DNA of 58,352 bases, taken from Terrilactibacillus laevilacticus. Its GTDB lineage: Bacteria > Bacillota > Bacilli > Bacillales > Sporolactobacillaceae. The stretch covers positions 1 to 58,352 of the forward strand of contig NZ_VDCY01000017.1 of NCBI RefSeq assembly GCF_006517395.1, given 5' to 3'. Under the pieces are notes generated by a model. The model made no database searches. It saw nothing but the letters and a program-made list of their open reading frames with translations, and had not been told where the DNA came from. The translations under genes and the position numbers were made by a program. Of the stretch, positions 1 to 7,911 are shown in pieces (position 1 is the first letter of the stretch; each line of letters opens with the position of its first letter).

Positions 1-122
1 AAAAACAATCCATGAACATGAACAATTAGAATACAAGTGACAATTTATCTGAAAAGGTCGAAAACTTATTTACACAAAATTATTGACACTGCCGACCTAA
101 AAAATATAAAGGAATTGTTAAT

Positions 123-713
123 ATGAATAAACTAAATACTGAATATAATCATGACTATGTCGATTATATGAAATATCAAAAATCCAAATCTCTTCCCTCA
201 GATTTTATTGTCATCGATTTTGAAACTACTGGGTTAAGCCATAAATCGTGTGAGATTATCCAAATGGCAGCTATTAAATATATCGAAGGTGAAGAGAGTG
301 AGCGTTTTGTCACTCTTGTTCAACCCTTTAGGTCTATTTCAAGTACAATTACAAGACTAACAGGTATTACAAATGAAGCTGTGGCAACCGCGCCATTGAT
401 TGATCAGGTCTTGCCTGATTTTGTTCAATTTCTAGAAAATCATGTGATTATTGCTCACAATGCTTCCTTTGATATGAAATTTCTTTTACATAACGCTTAC
501 TACTTAGGTTTAGATAAACCCAATAACGAAGTCATTGATACGGTATACCTTGCAAGAAAACATATGAAAGATGTACGAAATCATAAATTAGAAACTTTGA
601 AGACAGCATTAGGCTTATCAAATATGATATCACATAGAGCAGATACAGATTGCGTGGTAACCGCTGAGGTATACAAAAAATGTCGGGATCATCATATGGC
701 GGGGATAAAATAA
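123..713 (+). CDS. DnaQ-like 3'-5' exonuclease (DEDDh)
   Basis: A single-domain exonuclease of the DnaQ/PolC-epsilon type, predicted to remove nucleotides from 3-prime ends of DNA or RNA in the cytoplasm. Visible DEDDh residues are D32 and E34 in IDFETTG, D117 in HNASFDMKF, and the H171-x4-D176 pair in HRADTD. About 25 residues precede the catalytic core without a recognisable domain. There is no polymerase, helicase or GIY-YIG domain, so this is a free-standing exonuclease rather than PolC or a DinG-type fusion. ATG start with AAAGGA about nine bases upstream. It stands alone, and the substrate cannot be inferred from neighbours. Confidence 0.88.
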   Translation: MNKLNTEYNHDYVDYMKYQKSKSLPSDFIVIDFETTGLSHKSCEIIQMAAIKYIEGEESERFVTLVQPFRSISSTITRLTGITNEAVATAPLIDQVLPDFVQFLENHVIIAHNASFDMKFLLHNAYYLGLDKPNNEVIDTVYLARKHMKDVRNHKLETLKTALGLSNMISHRADTDCVVTAEVYKKCRDHHMAGIK

Positions 714-1289
714 AAAATCACAGAAAATAATATGAGAGAAAATTATTATTGGCATCCTTTTTGTGCCAATTGAGCATTTTTATATTCATTCTATTTTTAA
801 ATGTGGATCTAATCAACTATTTAATCTAAATATATCATAAAGCGATTTATTGTTTCTTCTATTATATTGCGTTACGATATATATATTAGGAAAAATGGTA
901 AGGTATTGTTATCAAAAAGTTTTAGCGAGAACGCCACATAGTAAGTCGAATGACTGCAACAGCACCAGTTAATTTTGGCAGTAGCAGTAAAAGATTATCA
1001 TTGCCAAGATTATCCCGCTCCTTGAGAGCATACAGAACGACTACAAATTATATATCTTTCCTTTATGTGATTAATCCGATCGCTGCGAAACTTTGAGTCT
1101 AGTTTTTAGGAATAAAAAACCTGAGGATAAACGAGTGTTCTTGTTAAGGTGTCTCCTTGGAAATTGAAAGACTTGAAAGACTCTCTAAAAAGTAATTAGA
1201 TGAAATCCAGCTAGAGCTTATTCACGGAATTAATTACTTACTTAGAAGGATGTTAATTTGGTTAATACATAAAATGAGGAGGAAAGGTC
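714..1289. other. Gene-free spacer with decayed coding traces
   Basis: No intact gene. Just after the exonuclease a weak hairpin (TTGGCA / TGCCAA, about 749-769) may act as a terminator. Around 1153-1270 one plus-strand frame is open except for one stop codon and looks like an eroded gene end, but I do not recognise it. The last bases carry the AGGAGGAA ribosome site of the nitroreductase. Confidence 0.4.
922..1047 (-). pseudogene. Fragment of an unrecognised membrane-like gene
   Basis: A 42-codon open stretch on the minus strand, bounded upstream by a stop and lacking a start codon. It reads LLLLLPKLTGAVAVIRL near its end, which looks like the tail of a membrane protein. It could equally be chance coding potential in AT-rich DNA. 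I do not recognise a family. Confidence 0.2.
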
Positions 1290-1829
1290 ATGAATGTTTT
1301 TGAAGCAATCAGCAAGCGAAGGGAAATTACTCAATTTCTAGGAAAGTCCATACCTTCTGAAATATTGGAACGTGTATTGAATGCTGCTTTTTTGGCCCCT
1401 AGTGGAAATAATCTACCATCCAGAGAATTTATTTTGGTAACTGACAGAGAAATATTGAAGCATTTAGCCAAAACGACTCCATATATGCCATGGCTCGCAA
1501 ATGCAGCAGCCGGTATTGTTATTACAGGTTGTCCTAATGTCAGTAAATATTGGATTCAAGATGCATCGATTGCAAGTGGCTTTATTTGGCTCTCGGCAGT
1601 TGAATTAGGCTTGGGAGCTGCGTTTGGAGCTGTTTTTCATGCGGAGGATCATATTGAATCAAACAGCCGCGAAACCCATGTAAGGAAAACACTGGTAATT
1701 CCAGAAAATCGCCGGGTTTTGGCGATTATGGGCCTTGGGTACCCAGAAAAACAACCTGCTTCAAAAGAGTTAATTCCAAAGGATGAAATTATACATTACC
1801 ACAAATTTAACGGTGAACATAACAATTGA
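1290..1829 (+). CDS. Nitroreductase family protein
   Basis: Predicted FMN-dependent NAD(P)H nitroreductase-fold enzyme of 179 residues, in the usual size range. The N-terminus has the family pattern in which early residues contact FMN (SKRREITQF), followed by APSGNNLPSREF, which matches the conserved APS-x-x-N-x-Q/P segment. Near the C-terminus IMGLGYPEKQP matches the G-x-P end motif. Strong ribosome site AGGAGGAA about seven bases before the ATG. The gene ends directly at a strong hairpin terminator (1834-1860), so it is monocistronic. The physiological substrate cannot be deduced; members act on nitroaromatics, quinones or flavins. Confidence 0.85.
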   Translation: MNVFEAISKRREITQFLGKSIPSEILERVLNAAFLAPSGNNLPSREFILVTDREILKHLAKTTPYMPWLANAAAGIVITGCPNVSKYWIQDASIASGFIWLSAVELGLGAAFGAVFHAEDHIESNSRETHVRKTLVIPENRRVLAIMGLGYPEKQPASKELIPKDEIIHYHKFNGEHNN

Positions 1830-1833
1830 TTGA

Positions 1834-1860
1834 ATATCGAAGTGTTTGGCACTTCGATAT
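1834..1860 (+). terminator. Hairpin terminator of nitroreductase gene
   Basis: Perfect 11-bp stem ATATCGAAGTG / CACTTCGATAT with a 5-base loop, followed by TTTGTATT. It starts five bases after the nitroreductase stop. It is also the left part of a 45-bp repeat found again at 2718-2762. Confidence 0.7.
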
Positions 1861-1878
1861 TTGTATTACATTAAGCCG
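1834..1878. repeat. 45-bp direct repeat, copy 1
   Basis: The palindrome described above plus the tail TTGTATTACATTAAGCCG. The same 45-bp arrangement, in the same orientation, recurs at 2718-2762; only the loop bases and the base beside the loop differ. The two copies bracket the segment with a decayed DGC gene and the DoxX gene. Confidence 0.8.
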
Positions 1879-1892
1879 TCCATTATATCCCT

Positions 1893-1917
1893 TGTCGAAG
1901 TGCCTGTCACTTCGACA
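1893..1917. repeat. Related palindrome TGTCGAAGTG
   Basis: Perfect 10-bp inverted repeat TGTCGAAGTG / CACTTCGACA around CCTGT. It shares the TCGAAGTG core with the palindromes at 1834 and 2718, so it looks like a third member of a small dispersed palindrome family. Confidence 0.65.
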
Positions 1918-1968
1918 TAATGGTGATGTTGATAATAATGATCCTCATGGTTTAATGAGGAATAAGGT

Positions 1969-2014
1969 GAACAAACAGACGATTTCCCTTTTAAAGGATA
2001 GCGTCTGTTTGTTC
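1969..2014. terminator. Long hairpin, possible terminator
   Basis: Inverted repeat GAACAAACAGACG / CGTCTGTTTGTTC, 13 bp, around a 20-base loop, followed by ATTTTCAT on the plus strand. No gene lies directly upstream, so it may be a relic of a lost gene or a mobile-element end. Confidence 0.45.
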
Positions 2015-2063
2015 ATTTTCATCGATATAAAGGGCTTGAAATATCAACATTGGTAAATGAAAA

Positions 2064-2200
2064 TTAAGCGCATGCTTTCATAGTTATTTCAGGATCTGGA
2101 TCTTCACCTTTTTTCCTAGGAATGTCAAAATCGGATAGTAAAAAATGACGTTTAGGTTCAACGTCATGCCTAGCTAATGCATGCTTACAACAGACTAGAA
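2064..2200 (-). pseudogene. Remnant of DGC-type zinc-binding protein gene
   Basis: The minus-strand translation reads CCKHALARHDVEPK and continues through RKKGEDPDPE to a stop. This is colinear with the C-terminal part of the intact DGC protein encoded at 21161-21517 (CCKHSLARHDVEPK, KKKGEDPDPE). The N-terminal half with the first cysteine motif and the DGC motif is missing, and an in-frame stop lies just upstream. It is therefore a truncated paralogue within the same window. The last codons differ from the intact gene and end earlier. Confidence 0.8.
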
Positions 2201-2232
2201 TGATTATCTACTGCTTAGTACTAGTGTAATAA

Positions 2233-2577
2233 CTAAATTCTTAATAAAAATACCACAAATGAAATAATTCCAATGACAATGGCAGGAACGGCAGTAGAAA
2301 TAGGGGCTTTAATCCTAAGATGCAAGAAAGCTCCGAAGATCATTGTCACAGTTAACCAAAGACCACCAAATGCGGCAAGCCTAGGCACCAAAATACCAAC
2401 TATCATACAAATAGCTCCGATAAGTTGAACGAAACCCGTTATAATTCGAAACCAATTTGGTAATTTAAGATGTTCAAAGTTTTCTAATGCCTTTTTCGCC
2501 CCTGTTAGTGCCGTCACACCTAGAAAAGTAAACATAATACCTAAAATAATTTGTAGAATAATAGATACAATACTCAT
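2233..2577 (-). CDS. DoxX-like membrane protein
   Basis: A 114-residue integral membrane protein with about four hydrophobic segments (roughly residues 5-25, 44-66, 68-87 and 94-113), the size and layout of the DoxX-like family. The GxxxTFLGVTALTG start and the central GFVQLIGAICMIVGIL helix fit that family. The biochemical role is unknown; relatives have been linked to redox and thiol stress. It sits between the DGC remnant and the second 45-bp repeat, with GGAGTGAG upstream as ribosome site. Transcription seems independent of the jet operon because a terminator separates them. Confidence 0.7.
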   Translation of the reverse strand: MSIVSIILQIILGIMFTFLGVTALTGAKKALENFEHLKLPNWFRIITGFVQLIGAICMIVGILVPRLAAFGGLWLTVTMIFGAFLHLRIKAPISTAVPAIVIGIISFVVFLLRI

Positions 2578-2717
2578 AATTACTCACTCCAATATTTTCA
2601 AATTCAGGTACTTGTCTTTTTAGTATATCGCATTATGTCAATCTACTACACTCAGAGTATATAAGTATTTCTGAATCAATATTAGTTCCAGATCAAATAT
2701 AATCATATAAAACAAAA

Positions 2718-2744
2718 ATATCGAAGTGCCAGGTACTTCGATAT
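2718..2744 (-). terminator. Terminator of the jet operon
   Basis: Read on the minus strand the hairpin is followed by ATTTTTGTTTT, a good intrinsic terminator just beyond the jetC stop. Confidence 0.7.
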
Positions 2745-2762
2745 TTGTATTACATTAAGCCG
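2718..2762. repeat. 45-bp direct repeat, copy 2
   Basis: Second copy of the 1834-1878 repeat, ending ten bases short of the jetC stop codon. The stem is ATATCGAAGT / ACTTCGATAT, with one extra imperfect pair beside the loop. Confidence 0.8.
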
Positions 2763-2771
2763 CCTTATAAC

Positions 2772-5700
2772 TTATTCAAATAAGGTTATCTGTTCTGTCT
2801 CACCAAGTCGTACAATTGATTTTGGCTCATGATCTTGGAAGTAGGCGTGGTGGAGCCATTTTTCTTTAGCCATAACTTTTTTACTTGAATCTGTTGAAGC
2901 TCTTAGTCGGCAACTATAAATGATTGGGAAATAGTCTTGGAGAAATTTCCCTTCTGTGTGGGCTGTGAGAGCAATTATTTGAAAACCTAGTTGTTCTGCG
3001 ACAAAGAAAACAGGACTTAGTACATGGTCGCTCGATGCTTTTCCAAAAGGATTATCGAGTATAACAACTCGATGATGCTTCATACCTGGCTGAATGTGTT
3101 TCTTTTTTTCTGCCACATAATTTAGAATTCCTAAAAACAGCGTCATATTCTTGCTCCACTTTTCCCCTCCTGACCATACATTACTTTGCTCCCAGGAGTA
3201 AGAACGCGTCGTAACTTTGTTATCGTTTGTTACTTTGCGACAACTTACCTTCATGACCTCATTATTCATGACCATTTGTAGGAGCTGCTTTGATTGGAGC
3301 CACATTTCAACTTCTTTTCGTATTTTCTCATCGTCTTGCATATTTTGTTCGTTCAAGAAACGATCAGATTCTAATTGTTTTAGAATCCATTCGACATAAT
3401 CCCTGATACGCATTTTCCCAACCTCTTCTTCCCATACAGGAATTTTAAAGGTGAAAATGGTTTTCCAATCATCCATAACTTTGACTTTTGTCCTTTTCGG
3501 AATTTCCTTGAGTTCTTCAACGAGCGTCAGCAGGTGGGAATGAATTTGGTTAATAAATAATTGTAAATCTTCATCACTCTTACGAATATATTCATTCGCA
3601 TAATGTGAAATTTTCTCAATGCGCATCAGCATATTTTTCTTAAATTCAATGACATCTTTATAATTTTGTTTATTTTCTACGCCATTGATTGCCATTTTTT
3701 GTAACTTCATATCAGAAATATTATTCATACAAAATTCTCTAAATTTTCGTTTTGCCCGATCAACTTCTTTTTTCTCAGCTTCTACTAAAGCTTTAGTTTC
3801 TTTAAGGGCATCTTTAATGGCTTTGACCATTTTCTGACGGTTATACGTAAATTCAAGTGCTTCTTCTGCTACTAGAGATATTGCCACAATATCAGGTGCA
3901 GTAAAATGATGACCTTCTTCAAAAAGTTCCAATCCGTACCTGGCTTTCTCAACATCTTTTAGTTCATTCTCGATCCTTGTTAATTCCCTGTCAATATAAG
4001 CTTTCCGCTCATCTAAGTGCTTACCTTCAGATACTAATTCTTCAGAGATTTCTTCTAAGGATTGGTTGAAAGTGATCATTTTTGTATCAGGAAAATCTTT
4101 TATTAATTGATCTTTTTTCGTTTCCCATTTTCCTTTTTGCTTATCTAGGTTTGATTTTTTTTCAGTCACAATGGCGGCTAATTTTTCAACTTTTTGTTTT
4201 AAATTTACCATTTTTTCGCGCAAAGTTTCCATGAGTTGAACGCCATCTCCTGGAAAATCTCTGGTTTCTTCAACAAAGGGATGTTCATTTAACAATTCAT
4301 TCATTGATTTGTTCAAACGTTGAATGGATTCCTTAGCATATGTTTCTTTAGCTATCCATTCTCCTCGCGTAACGTTGATTTCTCGAATTTTCATTTCTAG
4401 AGACATCATTTTTTCTGTAATGGTCTTTTTACTTTCACCCGTATGACGTGGAGAAAAAGATTGAAGGGATGTATATGTTTCATCATGTTTCACAATGTCT
4501 AACTTAGCATCGGTACTTCTGATACGATTCTCCAGGTCATCCTGTTCTTCCTTCCATGTAGCTAACTGCTCATTTAATCTCGTCATTTCTCGAATCACTT
4601 GACTTAAGCGGTGCTCTGTCTCTTTTTCGTTTTTCTTTTCTACATTAACTTCCTTTTCAAATTTGAGGTATTGGTGTCCGCGTTCAATTTTCCAATCTAA
4701 TCCTTGCTTTTCATCACCGTACTGTTCAGCTAATTTTTTATTATGTTCAGATTTGGTACGCTGCTCAGCTAGAAAGTTTGTTTCTCTTTGAATGCTTGCA
4801 GAAAGATCTCCAAGTTGATTTTTCAATTGCGTGAGTTCTTCTTTTAATTTAGTTATTTTATCGTATGAAAAGTGTGATAAAAATTGATTAAAAGCCTTTA
4901 AACCGTCTTCCCATTTCTTAATATGTTGTTCTTTTTCTTTACGTTGTATGGTGACATCTTTTGCATACGCGCTGATTTCTTTTTTCCATTCCATAAAGGA
5001 TGACGCATCTAAATTCTTATGCCAATGACTTGGACCAATCCAATTATTTATCCTCTCTTTCGTCGGTGACTGGGCTTCTTCTGTCGTCATTACTATAATA
5101 GGAAATTGAATTTGTTCACGAACATGGTTTAACTTATCGATCACTTTTTGTCTTGATCTATTCGTTGTGACTAATGTCATTGGCCAGAGTGGGTAGTGCT
5201 CATGTTTCTCTCTTTCTTCGATCTCCATGTTTTGTAAAAATTCCACACCTGTAACTAAAAAATCGACTTGATTTTTCCATGATGTGAGTTGTTGTTCAAG
5301 AAAAGCGTCACTAAAGAATGTTTCCTGATTACCATGGTCATCGACAAATCGATAGGCCACTCGTTCTTTAAGTAAAAGACTATCTTTATCTTTTGTTAGT
5401 TTATCAATGGTTTCGATTAATCTTTTTTCGATAGATTCCTGTGATAAATAAACATTTTCCAAAGTGACCCATTGAGAACGTAACGAGGATAGGACTTCAA
5501 TTAGACTTTTCTGTGCCTCTTCCATCGCCGAAAGTTTAAAAACTATTTCATTTTTGCTCTTTTCAGTGGTAGCGTGAGTCGATTGAAAATCTTCCTTCCT
5601 CTCTTCTGCTTCCTTGACATCAATCATAGATTGCTTTTCTTCTTTATGTAATTCCATTAACTGATCGTCAAGATCTTGAAAGCGCACTTGCCATTTAATT

Positions 5701-7184
5701 AATTCTTCTTGTACATTTTCCTGTTCAGGGTTTGAAAGTAAAAGTTGCTTTAACTGCTCAATATCTTTTGATCTTGTCTCAATTCTACTTACTGTTTTTG
5801 ATAACTGTTTATATAGATCTTTTTCATTTTCACCTAAGTCATGCTTTTTTTGATCTAACAAGTCCATTTGTTTCTTGATAGGATTTAATTGATCATTCAG
5901 TTCTTGTCTATCTTTCTCTAGTTTTTCAATTTCTTCTATATACCAGCCGAGGAGCGCACACTTCTCTTGTTCCAACTGATTTTTTAATTCATCCATGTCT
6001 TCAGTTTGATCATATTTTGCAAGCTCACGTTCAATATGGCGTAGAGCATCCTCTTGTTCTTTCTTTTCTTGTTTCATTTTCGCTAATTTTAATGAATAGT
6101 AATCGATGGCATATTTTTGAAGATACTCTTCTTGCATCGATTGTTTACCAAGCACTTCATTAAATTCAGCCTTTAGGCGATTTAATATGGTTTCTTCAAC
6201 AAAAATCTCATATGAAGCTGATTTCACATCGTGGTCATGCTTACTTATCTTCCATTCTTCTAATTTTTCTAACGTATTTACTCTTTCGTTTGTATATTGC
6301 TGTTTCTCTTGACTAATTTTGTTCCAAGTTCCTTTAGCACGCTGTTTAACTTGTTCATATTCTAATTCTCTATGGTGAAATTTCTCATAAGTACCTGTGT
6401 AATTTTCAAGCTGACTCTCAATTTGCTTATTTTCTTCAAGTGTTTCTTTTAACTTTTTATAATTTTTGAAACTTGTATACTGCTGTTGAAACATATCGGC
6501 AAATAGATATTCATCATGACCGACAATCGAATTTTCAACCGTTGGAATAAGTAATCGATCAAAGAGTTGATTAGTGCTTTTACATTCATTGAAGAAGGCT
6601 TCGACACCACCTTCTAAGCTATTGATCTTGACAATGCTCTCCCATTCGCTTGAAATAATATGATATTGTTCTTCAAGAAATAATTTATAGTCTTTAATGG
6701 TGTTAAACGTCCGTGCACTTAACGTTTTGTCACGCATATGGTTATAATAGTCCTGCATCTCCCCGCGTTCCGATGATCTTTTTCCTTCTTTTCCCTCTCG
6801 AACAAAAGGGATTTCCTCGATATTATCTGGATCATTTCCCCCGTATTCATACACATACCGCATGGAATCTAGTCCATTTTTCGTTGTAAAAAGTGAGACA
6901 GCCGTCACAACATAACGTCTCGGATTATCATTTGTAATCCATTCAACAGCGATATGAGCAGGATCATTTTCAAGCATTAAAGTATGCTTAATTTTACGAT
7001 CTGCGAGGTTAACGTGAGGTAGGACCGCTTGTAAAACCGTTTGAATAAAGACCGTCTTCCCGCCTCCATTCTCCAGTAAAACGGCACCATTATGTCCATC
7101 AAATAAAAACAATTCATCATTATAACGCTTGTTCCCTTCTTCATAAACGACGTTTGTTAAACGAATTTTACTAATCGATGGCAT
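2772..7184 (-). CDS. jetC: Wadjet JetC, SMC-like ATPase
   Basis: The motor of the Wadjet complex, an SMC/MukB-like ATPase predicted to extrude plasmid DNA and present it for cleavage. About 1,470 residues. Walker A LLENGGGKT lies near residues 36-44, a very long coiled-coil region fills the centre, and the ABC signature WSGGEKW (about 1337) and Walker B VVILDNPFG (about 1373-1381) lie near the C-terminus. The residue after the Walker B aspartate is asparagine, where most SMC proteins have the catalytic glutamate. I chose the ATG at 7184 (MPSISKIRL) because GAGGGAGG sits at proper distance; the frame is open to 7220 without a ribosome site. It overlaps jetB by 14 bases, so the two are probably translationally coupled. 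The length and jetD-first order suggest Wadjet type II, which is my inference. Confidence 0.9.
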   Translation of the reverse strand: MPSISKIRLTNVVYEEGNKRYNDELFLFDGHNGAVLLENGGGKTVFIQTVLQAVLPHVNLADRKIKHTLMLENDPAHIAVEWITNDNPRRYVVTAVSLFTTKNGLDSMRYVYEYGGNDPDNIEEIPFVREGKEGKRSSERGEMQDYYNHMRDKTLSARTFNTIKDYKLFLEEQYHIISSEWESIVKINSLEGGVEAFFNECKSTNQLFDRLLIPTVENSIVGHDEYLFADMFQQQYTSFKNYKKLKETLEENKQIESQLENYTGTYEKFHHRELEYEQVKQRAKGTWNKISQEKQQYTNERVNTLEKLEEWKISKHDHDVKSASYEIFVEETILNRLKAEFNEVLGKQSMQEEYLQKYAIDYYSLKLAKMKQEKKEQEDALRHIERELAKYDQTEDMDELKNQLEQEKCALLGWYIEEIEKLEKDRQELNDQLNPIKKQMDLLDQKKHDLGENEKDLYKQLSKTVSRIETRSKDIEQLKQLLLSNPEQENVQEELIKWQVRFQDLDDQLMELHKEEKQSMIDVKEAEERKEDFQSTHATTEKSKNEIVFKLSAMEEAQKSLIEVLSSLRSQWVTLENVYLSQESIEKRLIETIDKLTKDKDSLLLKERVAYRFVDDHGNQETFFSDAFLEQQLTSWKNQVDFLVTGVEFLQNMEIEEREKHEHYPLWPMTLVTTNRSRQKVIDKLNHVREQIQFPIIVMTTEEAQSPTKERINNWIGPSHWHKNLDASSFMEWKKEISAYAKDVTIQRKEKEQHIKKWEDGLKAFNQFLSHFSYDKITKLKEELTQLKNQLGDLSASIQRETNFLAEQRTKSEHNKKLAEQYGDEKQGLDWKIERGHQYLKFEKEVNVEKKNEKETEHRLSQVIREMTRLNEQLATWKEEQDDLENRIRSTDAKLDIVKHDETYTSLQSFSPRHTGESKKTITEKMMSLEMKIREINVTRGEWIAKETYAKESIQRLNKSMNELLNEHPFVEETRDFPGDGVQLMETLREKMVNLKQKVEKLAAIVTEKKSNLDKQKGKWETKKDQLIKDFPDTKMITFNQSLEEISEELVSEGKHLDERKAYIDRELTRIENELKDVEKARYGLELFEEGHHFTAPDIVAISLVAEEALEFTYNRQKMVKAIKDALKETKALVEAEKKEVDRAKRKFREFCMNNISDMKLQKMAINGVENKQNYKDVIEFKKNMLMRIEKISHYANEYIRKSDEDLQLFINQIHSHLLTLVEELKEIPKRTKVKVMDDWKTIFTFKIPVWEEEVGKMRIRDYVEWILKQLESDRFLNEQNMQDDEKIRKEVEMWLQSKQLLQMVMNNEVMKVSCRKVTNDNKVTTRSYSWEQSNVWSGGEKWSKNMTLFLGILNYVAEKKKHIQPGMKHHRVVILDNPFGKASSDHVLSPVFFVAEQLGFQIIALTAHTEGKFLQDYFPIIYSCRLRASTDSSKKVMAKEKWLHHAYFQDHEPKSIVRLGETEQITLFE

Positions 7185-7911
7185 TTTCTTCCTCCCTCTC
7201 AAAGCTATAAATGAATTCAAATAGTCCTTTATTGAATTCTACTTCCATGAAATAACGCTGAATGATTGTTTTAGCTTTTTCGGTTAACGTGATTTCATCA
7301 TTTCCAATCTCTTGTATCAATTCTTGATCAACTAAAAACCTTTTCACCGTATCCATAAAACTTAAGCGACTAATCGTATTTCCGCTTTGCCTTTTCGCCG
7401 TTTCTTTAATATCATCCATGTCTTCCCATTTTTCAATGATAAGACGCCAATTATAAGAAAACTCTTTTTCCAATTGCTTCAGTTCTTCCTCATCATGTGT
7501 CTTTAATTGATCGATGCGCTCTTGAATAAAGCGCACCCACTCATCCAAACGAAAAAACTGCCTTGTTGGCTCTTGACTCTGATATGTATCATAAAAGCTG
7601 CCAAATAGGATAATCGTAGAAAAATAGAGGAGATAAATATCTCCGTTTGTGGCACCAGATCGCAAATAACGACGCTTAATCCAGTCATTGCTAACATGAA
7701 AAGGAGACAATTTGGTTTCCGGAATTAAAAACATTTGCTCACTGGTACTGACAATGACACAATCCACTTCTCGGCTAAAAGCATCAAGAAGCCCTCGAAT
7801 ATCATCATCCGCTCGGTAATGTTGAACCGCTTCCTTATCCGTTACTCCATCGCGTGCGAGCTTAGTATAAATGCTGAATGCTTGCATGACTTTTTGTTCA
7901 GGATAATTCAT
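7171..7911 (-). CDS. jetB: Wadjet JetB, MukE/MksE-like subunit
   Basis: A 246-residue, charged, soluble protein in the position and size of JetB, the MukE-like partner that bridges the kleisin subunit and the SMC motor. The C-terminal third (about 160-235) is predicted helix-rich with a winged-helix look (DTVKRFLVDQELIQE followed by a beta-rich segment). Its ATG overlaps the jetA stop by four bases (ATGA), and its 3-prime end overlaps jetC by 14, typical of subunits made in fixed ratio. Assignment rests mostly on operon position; sequence divergence in this family is high. Confidence 0.85.
   Translation of the reverse strand: MNYPEQKVMQAFSIYTKLARDGVTDKEAVQHYRADDDIRGLLDAFSREVDCVIVSTSEQMFLIPETKLSPFHVSNDWIKRRYLRSGATNGDIYLLYFSTIILFGSFYDTYQSQEPTRQFFRLDEWVRFIQERIDQLKTHDEEELKQLEKEFSYNWRLIIEKWEDMDDIKETAKRQSGNTISRLSFMDTVKRFLVDQELIQEIGNDEITLTEKAKTIIQRYFMEVEFNKGLFEFIYSFEREEENAID

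Noticed and set aside
83-110. TTGACA (83-88) and TATAAA (105-110) as promoter of the exonuclease
   Set aside because: Spacing is acceptable, but transcription would start downstream of the AAAGGA ribosome site, so the combination is inconsistent.
1826-2056. 76-codon plus-strand frame after the nitroreductase
   Set aside because: It consists of the palindromes at 1834 and 1893 and the long hairpin at 1969, and has no ribosome site of its own.
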